Source of the DNA: Acidimicrobiia bacterium
GTDB lineage: Bacteria; Actinomycetota; Acidimicrobiia; Acidimicrobiales; VFJN01
Assembly (NCBI GenBank): GCA_009694375.1
Contig: SHVB01000004.1
Coordinates: 33,296 to 97,295 of the forward strand
Length of the DNA: 64,000 nt
Reading direction: 5' to 3'
Below the pieces are notes generated by a model, which saw only the letters and a program-made list of their open reading frames with translations, was not told the origin of the DNA and made no database searches. Positions 51,564 through 60,293 of the stretch are shown piece by piece (within the stretch, counting starts at the first letter, position 1; the number at the start of each line of letters is the position of its first letter). Position numbers and translations under genes: made by a program.

Positions 51564-52339
51564 GCGGGCTCTTCAGAGCCGGGGAACAGGTGCTTCTGAT
51601 CGACACCAAGAAGCGTCGCTACATGCTGGTGTTGGCGGTGGGCAAAGAGTTCCATTCCCACTCGGGCATCGTTGGTCACGATGCCATCATCGGCGCTCAT
51701 GAGGGCAACGCCTTTCGATCTACCCACGGGATGATGTACACGGCCATCCGCCCCACCCTTTCGGATTTCGTGTTGAAGATGCCGCGCGGAGCACAGGTGA
51801 TTTATCCGAAGGACCTCGGCCCCCTCCTCATGATCGCCGACATCTACCCCGGGGTGCGGGTACTGGAATCAGGTGTGGGTTCAGGGGCCTTGTCGATGAC
51901 GATGCTCCGGGCGGGCGCCGATGTGGTTGGTTACGAACTGCGGGAAGATTTTGCGGCCCGGGCGGTAGCCAACGTGACGGAGTTCCTCGGGCCGGAGGTG
52001 CTGGGGCGGTATCGGGTGGAGCAGCGCGACTGCTACGACGGCATCGATGAGACCGATCTCGATCGCATCGTGCTCGATCTCCCCGAGCCGTGGATGGTGG
52101 TGAAACACGCCGCTCGGGCCCTGCATCCGGGGGGGCTACTGGTGGCCTACACACCCCAGATCACCCAAGCGGTGCAGTTGCGAGAGATGCTGGTCGAGAG
52201 CCAGTTCGGTATGGCCGAGACCATCGAGGTGCTGCAGCGCGGTTGGCACATTGAAGGTCTCTCGGTGCGGCCCGATCATCGGATGGTGGCGCACACCGGT
52301 TTCCTCACCCATGCCCGACTCCTGGGACCCCCGATCTGA
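51560..52339 (+). CDS. trmI: tRNA (adenine-58-N1)-methyltransferase TrmI
   Basis: 259 aa. N-terminal beta-barrel domain (residues 1-70) and a Rossmann methyltransferase domain: VLESGVGSGALSMTMLRAG binds SAM, then YELREDFA and DLPEPW, the TrmI signatures. Methylates A58 in the tRNA T-loop. GTG start overlaps the ttuA stop (GTGA). In Thermus, m1A58 helps s2T54 formation, which agrees with this gene order. Confidence 0.93.
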   Translation: MSGLFRAGEQVLLIDTKKRRYMLVLAVGKEFHSHSGIVGHDAIIGAHEGNAFRSTHGMMYTAIRPTLSDFVLKMPRGAQVIYPKDLGPLLMIADIYPGVRVLESGVGSGALSMTMLRAGADVVGYELREDFAARAVANVTEFLGPEVLGRYRVEQRDCYDGIDETDLDRIVLDLPEPWMVVKHAARALHPGGLLVAYTPQITQAVQLREMLVESQFGMAETIEVLQRGWHIEGLSVRPDHRMVAHTGFLTHARLLGPPI

Positions 52340-53499
52340 ACCTTCTCGACCTCCTCGTTCTGCTTTTTTTGGGGGCAGCCCTCGTCAGCGGCTACCGACT
52401 CGGCTTTTTGGCTCGGATGAGTTCGTGGGTCGGCCTGCTCGTGGGGCTGGTGGTGGCGGGTCGGGTGCTTCCCCGTCTCCTGGAGGCCATGACGGAGCGT
52501 TCCTCGTTCGAACTGCTGCTCGTCACGTTGGGCGTGGTGCTGCTCTTGGGGTGGGTCGGCAAGGGGTTGGGATTGTGGTGGGGAACCCGTCTACGCAGAG
52601 CCCTCCCGAGTTCGGCGGTGCGTCAGACGGACCGCCTGGCGGGGGGAGCCGTGGCGGCCGTTGGGGTGGTGGTGGTCATCTGGGTGCTCCTGCCGGTGAT
52701 GGCCGACGTGCCCGGAAGGGTGTCGAGCCAGGTGCGTACCTCGGCGGTGGCCCGCGCCGTCGGGGAGCACCTTCCGGATCCACCCGAGGCGACGGCGACC
52801 CTTCGTCGCTTGGTGGACGAGGATCAGTTCCCGCAGGTGTTCGAGGTCTTCACCCCCGCGCCCGGCATCGGTCCACCGCCGAGCACTGCCAACATTGCCG
52901 CCGCCACGGTTGAGTTGGTGGTCCCCTCCACGGTGAAGGTTTCGGCGGCGGCCTGCCGGAGTGTTCGGGAGGGCAGCGGCTTCGTGGTGAGCGACGAACT
53001 CGTGGTTACCAACGCTCATGTGGTGGCCGGTGGAGACAGGATGATCCTGCAGCGCAGCGACGGCTCGGAGGTGACCGGAGCGGTGGTGGCCTTCGATCCC
53101 GAGCGCGATCTGGCGGTGATTCGAGCACCGGGCCTCAACCGACCACCGTTGGCGCAGGGCGATGCCGCGAAAGGTGACCTCGGGGCGGTGTTCGGCCACC
53201 CCAGGGGCGGGGCGCTGCGGGCGGCCCCGTTCTCGGTGGGCCGAGTGGTCAGCGCCACGGGTAGAGACATCTATGACCAGCAGGAAACCACCCGGGACAT
53301 TCTGGTGCTCGCCGTCACGCTACGTCCGGGCGATTCGGGGGCGGCCATGGTGAATGGGCAAGGAGCCGTCGTGGGGGTGGCCTTCGCCATTGCGCCGGAC
53401 CGCTCCGGGGTGGCTTACGGGTTGGCCATGTCGGAGGTACGCGATGTGCTGGCGGAGGCGCGGCGGGCGCCGGTGAGCACGGGGCCGTGCCTGGATTGA
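52336..53499 (+). CDS. MarP-like membrane serine protease (CvpA + trypsin-like domain)
   Basis: About 387 aa. N-terminal CvpA-type four-helix region (NLLDLLVLLFLGAAL at the very start), then a trypsin-like protease domain with NAHVV (H228), ERDLAV (D258) and RPGDSGAAM (S334). Mycobacterial MarP is an acid-stress protease of the same layout. The best N-terminus begins at a CTG at 52336 that overlaps the trmI stop by 4 nt (CTGA), like every other junction in this run. A conventional TTG at 52369 would cut the first helix. Ends 13 nt before the convergent transporter. Confidence 0.85.
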   Translation: MNLLDLLVLLFLGAALVSGYRLGFLARMSSWVGLLVGLVVAGRVLPRLLEAMTERSSFELLLVTLGVVLLLGWVGKGLGLWWGTRLRRALPSSAVRQTDRLAGGAVAAVGVVVVIWVLLPVMADVPGRVSSQVRTSAVARAVGEHLPDPPEATATLRRLVDEDQFPQVFEVFTPAPGIGPPPSTANIAAATVELVVPSTVKVSAAACRSVREGSGFVVSDELVVTNAHVVAGGDRMILQRSDGSEVTGAVVAFDPERDLAVIRAPGLNRPPLAQGDAAKGDLGAVFGHPRGGALRAAPFSVGRVVSATGRDIYDQQETTRDILVLAVTLRPGDSGAAMVNGQGAVVGVAFAIAPDRSGVAYGLAMSEVRDVLAEARRAPVSTGPCLD

Positions 53500-53512
53500 A
53501 CCCGAAGACCAG

Positions 53513-54715
53513 TTAGCCCAAGCCCACCACGGCGATAGCGACGATGAGGGTGAGAGTGCCGATGAGGTCCACCGAGGACGACACGATCGGGATGCCGTAG
53601 GTGTCCGGGTCGGCCCCGACCCTCACCGACGCAATGGTCCCGTAATAGGTCACGGTGATCACCGCCACCATCGCACCGGCGCCCGCCAGGACCGACACCA
53701 ACACGAGGGAGCCCAAGGCGGGGGTGGGCTGCCGCAGCAGGCCGGCCACGACGTAGGCCCCAACACCGTTGGCGATGAACACGGGCAGGCTCAGCGCGGC
53801 CACGAACCCCATATTGGCCCTCGCCGCCCGAGACGGCATGGCGGTGGCCGGAGCGAGGCCCAACAGGAGTTGGCTCGACAATCGACCCGACAGGATGCCC
53901 CCGAGGGCACCCGCACTTGCGAGGTGGGCGGGCACGAGGATGAGCAGGGCCGGCAGGGCGGTGAAGATGGCGATACGACCCTCGAGGGCCACCCCCGCCA
54001 CGCTCGACACCACCCCGGCGAAGATCAGTACGGGGACCGATGATCGGACGATCCTCCGCAGTTCGGGAAGCGGTGATCGAATGCCCGCCAGGAGCGCCAG
54101 GCACGCCAATGCCCCCAACGTCCACCCCGCCCCGGTGGTCACCAGGCCGTACCCCAACAGTCCCGTCGCCAGGTAGAGCGCCGGCAGCGTCAGCACATCG
54201 CTGAGGGTGGAAACCAGGGGCGCGTTCACATTGTCGAGGTCCCAGCCAAAGCGCACCGCGCCCGCGGCGAGGCCGAGGGTGGCCCCTAGCACGGGAATCG
54301 AGGCCAGCAGGCCGCCACCGACGGAAACCACGGTGAGGTCGGCGAGGCCGATGGTGGGGGCGAGACCGAGGCCCACCGTGACCAGGGCCGTTACGCCGAC
54401 GAGAAGAAACGACATCCCCAACGTAAGGGCGGCGGCCGCCAGCACGTTTTGGCCCAACATGCTGGACCGGCGCAAGCGCAGTTGGAGTTGACCGGCGTGG
54501 ATGGACGTAGACACCCGGTTGCCGAGCGAGCCGAACACGTTGCCGCGCAAGCCAATGGCCGCTGGTACCAGCACGAGCAGGCCGGGGCGTCGTTCGAAGG
54601 TTCCCACCAGGGAGCCGAGTACTGCCCCGGCCATGAGCGAAGTGGAGGAGTTCAGTGCGAGCGCGACAAGGCCCTGCCGGGCGTCAGCCCCGGGCAGGAA
54701 GCGAGGGCGGGCCAT
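53513..54715 (-). CDS. SLC41/MgtE-type divalent cation transporter
   Basis: 400 aa, membrane part only: two MgtE-type repeats. First repeat: AAIGLRGNVFGSLGNRVSTS and DLDNVNAPLVSTLSDVLTLP; second: LVPAHLASAGALGGILSGRL and DPDTYGIPIVSSSVDLIGT. The acidic D-x-D-N/T residues line the Mg2+ path. No N-terminal gating or CBS domain, as in the SLC41 branch. Likely moves Mg2+ or a related ion. ATG at 54715. The leader region 54716-54786 shows no clear signal beyond a TAGGCT about 50 nt upstream. Confidence 0.87.
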   Translation of the reverse strand: MARPRFLPGADARQGLVALALNSSTSLMAGAVLGSLVGTFERRPGLLVLVPAAIGLRGNVFGSLGNRVSTSIHAGQLQLRLRRSSMLGQNVLAAAALTLGMSFLLVGVTALVTVGLGLAPTIGLADLTVVSVGGGLLASIPVLGATLGLAAGAVRFGWDLDNVNAPLVSTLSDVLTLPALYLATGLLGYGLVTTGAGWTLGALACLALLAGIRSPLPELRRIVRSSVPVLIFAGVVSSVAGVALEGRIAIFTALPALLILVPAHLASAGALGGILSGRLSSQLLLGLAPATAMPSRAARANMGFVAALSLPVFIANGVGAYVVAGLLRQPTPALGSLVLVSVLAGAGAMVAVITVTYYGTIASVRVGADPDTYGIPIVSSSVDLIGTLTLIVAIAVVGLG

Positions 54716-54786
54716 GGGGGCCGTCCGCGAGTGGCGATAGGTGAATCAGGCACGGTGACGAGCCTACCCGTGCGCTGGGGCCGGGG

Positions 54787-55023
54787 TTAGTCCACCTCGA
54801 TGAAGATGCACTCGCCCGGGCATTCCTCGGCGGATTCGATGGTGGCTTCCTCTTGGCCAGCCGGTACCACCGCGATGCCTTCGGCCCCGCCGGGATCGGA
54901 AAGAGTCTTTTCGCCGTCTTTGACGTAGGCCAGACCATCGTCGAGGAGAGTGAACACGGTGGGGGCAATCTCTTCGCAAAGACCGTCTCCGGTGCAGAGA
55001 TCTTGATCTATCCAGACCTTCAT
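54787..55023 (-). CDS. ferredoxin (probably [3Fe-4S] type)
   Basis: 78 aa. DLCTGDGLCEEIAPTVF gives C10 and C16; CPGEC near the end gives the last two ligands (C68, C72). The C-x5-C spacing with GDG in place of a third Cys is that of [3Fe-4S] ferredoxins that serve cytochromes P450. Acidic electron carrier; no P450 is in the window. ATG at 55023 with GAGG about 10 nt upstream in an AT-rich stretch. Confidence 0.85.
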   Translation of the reverse strand: MKVWIDQDLCTGDGLCEEIAPTVFTLLDDGLAYVKDGEKTLSDPGGAEGIAVVPAGQEEATIESAEECPGECIFIEVD

Positions 55024-55090
55024 GGGGGATATACCTCAAAGCGCTCGACGAATGCATCGTATGCTATCGGAGAGAACAATAAACACGGCG
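55024..55090 (-). promoter_or_regulatory. AT-rich leader/promoter region of the ferredoxin gene
   Basis: One of the few AT-rich stretches here. Minus strand has TACGAT about 35 nt before the ATG and a GAGG Shine-Dalgarno (55037-55034). The -35 box is unclear. The rest of the 180-bp gap to mpa holds a TAGGTT on the plus strand near 55167. Confidence 0.3.
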
Positions 55091-55203
55091 CACCCCCCCC
55101 GTGAGGCCCACGCCGGGGGCCGGGACCGGCGCCAGGGTGTGCATGGCGGGGCGAAGCGGCCGGTGTAGGTTCGGCCGGGTAGGGATAGTTGGAAGGTGGT
55201 CCC

Positions 55204-56961
55204 GTGGACGAATCCGAACAACTGAGTAGCGGTGAGGCCGAACTGGCCGAACTGACCGAACGTGCTCGAGTCCTCGAGGAAGAGGTGCTGTCCCTGCGGC
55301 GGCGTCTGCAAGATGCCCCCAAGCGGGTGCGCACCCTCGAGGAGCGTCTCTTGGAGACGAAGGGGCAACTGGCTCAAGCGGTGTCGCAGAACGAGAAACT
55401 CACCTACACGTTGCGCGAAGCGCGCGACCACATCGCCGCGCTACGCGACGAGGTGGACAAACTCACCCAGCCGCCATCGGGCTACGGCACCATCGTGGGC
55501 CACAACGAGGACGGAACCGTCGACGTGTTCACGGGGGGTCGCAAGGTACGAGTGGCGATCCATCCGGAGTTGGGCAACGACCCCTTACCGCGTGGCTCGG
55601 AGGTGGTGCTCAATGAATCGTTGAACGTGGTCCTAGCGCGCGCCGGCGATATGACCGGTGATGTGGTGGTGTTCAAGGAGCGTCTCGATGAGCGGCGCGC
55701 CCTCATCGTGGGTCGTGCCGACGAAGAGCGGGTGGTGGAACTCCTCGACGATCTACGCGACGTCAAACTTCGCAACGGCGACACGGTGCTACTGGACCCG
55801 CGCTCGGGTCTTGTGCTGGAGAAGTTGCCGCGCCCGGAGGTGGAGGATCTGGCTCTGGAAGAGGTGCCCGATATCGCCTACGAGGACATCGGAGGTCTCG
55901 ATCAGCAGATCGAACAAATCGCCGACGCGGTGGAGTTGCCCTTCCTGCATCAGGATTTGTTCGCCGAGCACAAACTCCCCGCCCCCAAGGGGATTCTTCT
56001 CTACGGTCCGCCAGGGTGTGGCAAAACCCTCATCGCCAAGGCCGTGGCCAACAGCCTGGCCAAGAAGGTGGCCGCCGCCACTGGCGTGGACACCGCCAAG
56101 TCTTACTTTTTCAACATCAAGGGCCCCGAGTTGCTCAATAAGTATGTGGGGGAGACGGAGCGCCAGATTCGTCTGGTATTCCAGCGGGCCCGGGAGAAGT
56201 CTGAAGAGGGCTGGCCGGTCATCATTTTCTTCGACGAGATGGATTCCATGTTCCGCACCCGCGGCACCGGGATCAGCTCGGACATGGAAAGCACCATCGT
56301 GCCGCAGCTCCTGGTGGAGATCGACGGTGTGGAGACGCTCAAGAACGTGATCATCATCGGCGCCTCCAACCGGGAGGACCTGATTGACCCCGCCATCCTG
56401 CGACCTGGTCGCCTCGACGTGAAGATCAAGATCGAACGCCCCACCGAACAGGCCGCCGCTCAGATTTTTGCCCGTTACCTCACCACCGATCTCCCGCTCG
56501 ACGCGGACACCGTCAGTGGCCTCGGGGGTGGCGATCCGGCCAAGGCGGTGCAGGCCATGATCGAGGCGACCGCGGCGGAGATGTACCGCACCGATGAGGC
56601 CAATCAGTTCCTGGAGGTCACCTACCAAAACGGCGACAAGGAGGTGATGTACTTCAAAGACTTCTCCTCGGGGGCCATGATCGAAAACATCGTCCGGCGG
56701 GCCAAGAAATTGGCCATCAAGCGGGTGCTGAGTGGTGGCACTCGCGGTATTCGGGTGGAGGATCTCATGGAGTCCATCCATCAGGAGTACAAGGAGCACG
56801 AGGATCTCCCCAACACCACCAACCCCGACGACTGGGCCAAAATCTCCGGCAAAAAGGGCGAGCGCATCGTCTACGTGCGCACCATCGTGCAACACACCAG
56901 CGACGAGACCCCGAGCGGCGGTCGGTCCATCGAGCGGGTTACCACCGGCCAATATCTCTGA
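55204..56961 (+). CDS. mpa: proteasome-associated AAA ATPase Mpa/ARC
   Basis: 585 aa. N-terminal coiled coil (about 9-90) that binds Pup, OB domains, then the AAA module: Walker A GPPGCGKT (268-275), Walker [10 protein letters not shown] (about 341), and sensor 1 GASNRED. The C-terminal GQYL tail docks into the 20S core. It unfolds pupylated proteins and feeds them to PrcAB. GTG at 55204 with GGAAGG 7 nt upstream; a TTG 15 nt earlier is less likely. Confidence 0.97.
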   Translation: MDESEQLSSGEAELAELTERARVLEEEVLSLRRRLQDAPKRVRTLEERLLETKGQLAQAVSQNEKLTYTLREARDHIAALRDEVDKLTQPPSGYGTIVGHNEDGTVDVFTGGRKVRVAIHPELGNDPLPRGSEVVLNESLNVVLARAGDMTGDVVVFKERLDERRALIVGRADEERVVELLDDLRDVKLRNGDTVLLDPRSGLVLEKLPRPEVEDLALEEVPDIAYEDIGGLDQQIEQIADAVELPFLHQDLFAEHKLPAPKGILLYGPPGCGKTLIAKAVANSLAKKVAAATGVDTAKSYFFNIKGPELLNKYVGETERQIRLVFQRAREKSEEGWPVIIFFDEMDSMFRTRGTGISSDMESTIVPQLLVEIDGVETLKNVIIIGASNREDLIDPAILRPGRLDVKIKIERPTEQAAAQIFARYLTTDLPLDADTVSGLGGGDPAKAVQAMIEATAAEMYRTDEANQFLEVTYQNGDKEVMYFKDFSSGAMIENIVRRAKKLAIKRVLSGGTRGIRVEDLMESIHQEYKEHEDLPNTTNPDDWAKISGKKGERIVYVRTIVQHTSDETPSGGRSIERVTTGQYL

Positions 56962-57001
56962 TCGGCGGCTCTTTGGCGCCGGGGCCTCGGTAGGGCAGGG
57001 C

Positions 57002-57007
57002 TAGGGT
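57002..57007 (+). promoter_or_regulatory. putative -10 box (TAGGGT), leaderless, for dop
   Basis: TAGGGT ends 6 nt before the GTG at 57014. Confidence 0.5.
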
Positions 57008-57013
57008 CGAAGC

Positions 57014-58525
57014 GTGGCGATTCCCAAGGTGCTTGGTGTGGAGACCGAGTACGGGATCATCATGCGGGGGGGCGAGTCGAACCCGATCGCAGCTTCTTCC
57101 GTCTTGATCAACGCGTATATCCAGGAACTGGCCCGGTCGGGCACGGCGTCGTCGGCACCGCGCACCGGATGGGACTTCGAAGACGAGCACCCCGGGAACG
57201 ATGCCCGGGGCTACAGCATCGAGCGGCAGTTTCCACCAGAGGTGGAGACCCACCTCGTGAATGTGGTGCTCACCAACGGTGCTCGCTATTACGTCGACCA
57301 CGCCCACCCCGAGTTGTCGACCCCCGAATGTGCCGACCCCCGGTCGATCGTGGTGTTCGATCGGGCGGCCGAACGCATCTTGCAGCGGTCGATGCTGGCG
57401 GCGGCCGCCTTGCTGCCCGATGGCCAGGACATCGTGGTCTACAAGAACAACTCGGATCGTAAGGGCAACAGTTACGGCACCCATGAGAACTATCTGGTTG
57501 ACCGGGCGGTGCCCTTCGCCCAGATCGTGGCTCAGGTGATGCCGCACTTCATCACCCGGCAGATCTATACCGGCGCCGGCAAGGTTGGTACCGAGGCCCC
57601 GGGTCTCACCAGCGCCGATGTGCCCTACCAGATCACGCAACGGGCCGATTTTTTCGAAGAGGAGGTTGGCCTGGAAACCACCCTCAAGCGGCCGATCGTG
57701 AACACCCGCGACGAGCCCCACGCCGATCATCAGAAGTACCGTCGCCTGCATGTGATCGTGGGGGATGCCAACCTCTCGGAGGTGGCGACCTTCCTGAAGG
57801 TGGGCACCACCGCCGTGGTGTTGTGCATGATCGAAGACGACTGGCTCTCGCGGGATCTCCTCCCCGCCCGGCCGGTCCAGACCTTGCGTCACGTGTCCTA
57901 CGACTTGACCCTGCAGCGGCCGTTTGAGCTGGTGGATGGCACCGCGATCACGGCCCTGGAAGCGCAATGGGAGCTGTACCGGCGGGCCCGCCTCTATGCC
58001 CAGGAGCGGGGCCTGGCGTGCATCGGGGGCGAGGAGGTGGGCGAGGAGGTGTTGCGACGCTGGGAAGCGGCGCTCACGGGCCTCGAATCAGACCTTTCCT
58101 CGCTCGTCACCACGGTAGATTGGGTGGCGAAACAACGAGTTTTGAATGGCTATCGGGAGCGCCATGATCTCTCGTGGGACGACCCCCGCCTCGCCGCCAT
58201 GGATCTCCAGTACCACGATCTGCGGCCCGAGAAGTCCCTGGCGGCCCGGGTGGGCCTCGAACGAATGGTGAGCGATGCGGAGGTTGAAGCCGCCGTGATA
58301 CATCCTCCGTTGGACACTCGCGCCTACTTCCGGGGCCGGTGTCTGCAGCGCTGGCCGGAGAGCGTGGTGGCCGCCAACTGGGACTCGCTGGTGTTCGATA
58401 TCGGCGGGGATCCGCTACGGCGGGTGCCAATGATGGAACCGCTGCGAGGAACTCAGGCTCATGTGGGTAGCCTCATCGATAGTTGCGATAGTGCTGCCGA
58501 ATTACTCCAGAAACTTGAGCAGTAG
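57014..58525 (+). CDS. dop: depupylase/Pup deamidase Dop
   Basis: 503 aa of the carboxylate-amine ligase (glutamine-synthetase-like) fold. GVETEYGI at 8-15 holds the metal-binding Glu, KNNSDRKGNSYGTHENYL lines the nucleotide site, and the long insertion after residue 40 (Dop loop) is present. It removes Pup from substrates and can deamidate Pup ending in Gln; here Pup ends in Glu, so deamidation is not needed. GTG with -10 box 6 nt upstream. pup follows after 15 nt. Confidence 0.95.
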   Translation: MAIPKVLGVETEYGIIMRGGESNPIAASSVLINAYIQELARSGTASSAPRTGWDFEDEHPGNDARGYSIERQFPPEVETHLVNVVLTNGARYYVDHAHPELSTPECADPRSIVVFDRAAERILQRSMLAAAALLPDGQDIVVYKNNSDRKGNSYGTHENYLVDRAVPFAQIVAQVMPHFITRQIYTGAGKVGTEAPGLTSADVPYQITQRADFFEEEVGLETTLKRPIVNTRDEPHADHQKYRRLHVIVGDANLSEVATFLKVGTTAVVLCMIEDDWLSRDLLPARPVQTLRHVSYDLTLQRPFELVDGTAITALEAQWELYRRARLYAQERGLACIGGEEVGEEVLRRWEAALTGLESDLSSLVTTVDWVAKQRVLNGYRERHDLSWDDPRLAAMDLQYHDLRPEKSLAARVGLERMVSDAEVEAAVIHPPLDTRAYFRGRCLQRWPESVVAANWDSLVFDIGGDPLRRVPMMEPLRGTQAHVGSLIDSCDSAAELLQKLEQ

Positions 58526-58528
58526 GAC

Positions 58529-58536
58529 GAGGAGGT
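58529..58536 (+). promoter_or_regulatory. strong Shine-Dalgarno of pup
   Basis: GAGGAGGT with a 4-nt spacer to the ATG at 58541, much stronger than other sites in the window. Implies high translation of the tag. Confidence 0.75.
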
Positions 58537-58540
58537 AACC

Positions 58541-58735
58541 ATGGCCGAACGTGAACAGATAAAAAAGCAGGCGCCGACCAAGTCCGACGAGGTCGTGGAG
58601 CCAGTCCCGGCCACGTCTGAATCCGGCGAGAAGATCAAGGGGGAGCTCGATGACCTCCTCGACGAGATCGACGAGGTGCTCGAAACCAACGCCGAGGAGT
58701 TCGTCAAGTCCTATGTGCAAAAGGGTGGGGAGTGA
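58541..58735 (+). CDS. pup: prokaryotic ubiquitin-like protein Pup
   Basis: 64 aa, intrinsically disordered N-terminus, helix-forming core (LDDLLDEIDEVLETNAEEF) that binds the Mpa coiled coil, and the C-terminal VQKGGE. The final Glu is the residue PafA joins to substrate lysines. In Mycobacterium the gene encodes Gln and Dop must deamidate it; here Glu is encoded directly. Lies between dop and prcB. Confidence 0.97.
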   Translation: MAEREQIKKQAPTKSDEVVEPVPATSESGEKIKGELDDLLDEIDEVLETNAEEFVKSYVQKGGE

Positions 58736-58793
58736 ATCTTCCCGGCCTGATGGGGGGGACGGAAACGTGGCACCGGGTTCAGGTCAGCCTGAC

Positions 58794-58799
58794 TAGCCT
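58794..58799 (+). promoter_or_regulatory. putative -10 box (TAGCCT)
   Basis: TAGCCT ends 9 nt before the prcB ATG at 58809. Confidence 0.35.
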
Positions 58800-58808
58800 T
58801 GCGGCCGT

Positions 58809-59591
58809 ATGACGCTGCCGATCTTCTCCGCCTCGGATGATCCCGGGCCCAGTTTTGCCGATCTTCTCCGCCGCGTGCGCGCCACTGACGCCTTGCCCAC
58901 TGGCGGCCACGACCTCACCATCACTCATGGCACCACGGTGCTTGGGGTGCGATACGCCGACGGCGTAGTGATGGCAGGCGACCGACGCGCCACATCGGGA
59001 AACCTCATCTCCCACAAAACGATGGAGAAGGTATTTCCCGCCGACCGCTTTAGTGGGGTGGCCATCGCGGGCGCTGCCGGGCCCGCCATCGAAATGGTGA
59101 AGCTGTTTCAACTCCAACTGGAGCACTACGAGAAGGTGGAAGGCAGTGTCCTCAGCCTGGAGGGCAAGGCGAACCAATTGAGCGGAATGGTGAGGAGCAA
59201 CCTTCCTGCCGCGATGCAGGGCCTAGCGGTCGTCCCGCTGTTCGGAGGCTTCGATCAGCGCAGAGACATCGGCCGTCTGTTCCAGTACGACGTGACCGGC
59301 GGCCGCTACGAAGAGACCGACTACGTCTCCTCCGGCTCGGGCAGCCTCCACGCCAGCACCGTGGTCAAACTCGGGTTCCACCCTGATCTGTCGCGCGCCG
59401 CGACGATCGATCTAGTGGTCAACGCCTTGTATCGCGCCGCGGAAGAAGATTCGGCCACCGGCGGCCCCGACCTGGTCCGGGGCATCTTTCCGGTTGTGGC
59501 CACCATCACTGCCGAGGGGTACCAGCAGGTGGATGACGCCGAATTGCGCAGTTGTGTTGAGGCGATTGTTACGGGAGGTGCGTCGGCATGA
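58809..59591 (+). CDS. prcB: proteasome beta subunit PrcB
   Basis: 260 aa. A 41-residue propeptide ending ITHG precedes the catalytic Thr (T42 of TTVLGV). VMAGDRRAT and the Lys of the active site are present. Forms the inner rings of the 20S core. ATG at 58809. prcA overlaps its stop by 4 nt. Confidence 0.97.
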   Translation: MTLPIFSASDDPGPSFADLLRRVRATDALPTGGHDLTITHGTTVLGVRYADGVVMAGDRRATSGNLISHKTMEKVFPADRFSGVAIAGAAGPAIEMVKLFQLQLEHYEKVEGSVLSLEGKANQLSGMVRSNLPAAMQGLAVVPLFGGFDQRRDIGRLFQYDVTGGRYEETDYVSSGSGSLHASTVVKLGFHPDLSRAATIDLVVNALYRAAEEDSATGGPDLVRGIFPVVATITAEGYQQVDDAELRSCVEAIVTGGASA

Positions 59592-60289
59592 GCATGCCCT
59601 TCTACGTTGCGCCCGAGCAGGTGATGAAGGATCGGGCCGACTACGCCCGGAAGGGGATCGCCCGGGGCCGCAGCGCCGTAGCGGTGCTCTACCTCGACGG
59701 GATTTTGGTGGCGGCGGAAAATGCATCGGCCACGCTCCACAAGGTGAGCGAAATCTACGACCGCATCGCCTTCGTGGGGGTGGGGAAGTACAACGAGTTC
59801 GACCAGTTGCGGATAGCCGGCGTCCGTCACGCCGACCTCAAGGGCTTTCAATACAGCCGGGAGGATGTGGACGCCCGGAGCTTGGCGAATGCCTACGCCC
59901 AGATGTTGGGGCAGATCTTTACCCACGAGATGAAGCCGATGGAGGTGGAGATCCTGGTGGCTGAGGTGGGTCTCGATCCAGAGGCCGACCAGGTCTTCCA
60001 CATCCTCTACGACGGCAGCGTGGTGGATGAGGACCGCTATAGCGTGATCGGGGGTGATGCCGAGGCCATCGGCAGCCGCCTCGAAGCGGCCTTCGAGCCG
60101 GGGCTTGATCTCGCCGGAGCGCTGCACGCCGCCGTGTCGGCGCTGGCCGGCCCGGATCGCACCCTCACGGCCCCCGAGCTCGAGGTGGCCGTTCTGGCTC
60201 GCGGGAACGGTCGTCGGGCCTTTCGTCGCCTCGACGACCGCGACCTCGCTGGGATGCTCACTGCCGGAGGTTCCCCCCGGTTAGGTTGA
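59588..60289 (+). CDS. prcA: proteasome alpha subunit PrcA
   Basis: 233 aa. N-terminal gate and H0 helix ([20 protein letters not shown]), then the alpha-subunit core ([20 protein letters not shown]). Forms the outer, gating rings to which Mpa docks. ATG overlaps the prcB stop (ATGA). Confidence 0.97.
   Translation: MSMPFYVAPEQVMKDRADYARKGIARGRSAVAVLYLDGILVAAENASATLHKVSEIYDRIAFVGVGKYNEFDQLRIAGVRHADLKGFQYSREDVDARSLANAYAQMLGQIFTHEMKPMEVEILVAEVGLDPEADQVFHILYDGSVVDEDRYSVIGGDAEAIGSRLEAAFEPGLDLAGALHAAVSALAGPDRTLTAPELEVAVLARGNGRRAFRRLDDRDLAGMLTAGGSPRLG
60282..60287 (+). promoter_or_regulatory. putative -10 box (TAGGTT), leaderless, for pafA
   Basis: TAGGTT ends 6 nt before the pafA ATG at 60294 and overlaps the end of prcA. 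Confidence 0.5.
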
Positions 60290-60293
60290 CCGC

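Noticed and set aside
55789..56952. Minus-strand frame opposite mpa
   Set aside because: Shadow of the AAA ATPase gene; no motifs.
58779..58792. TCAGG-TCAG-CCTGA hairpin before prcB
   Set aside because: Only 5 bp; expected often by chance.
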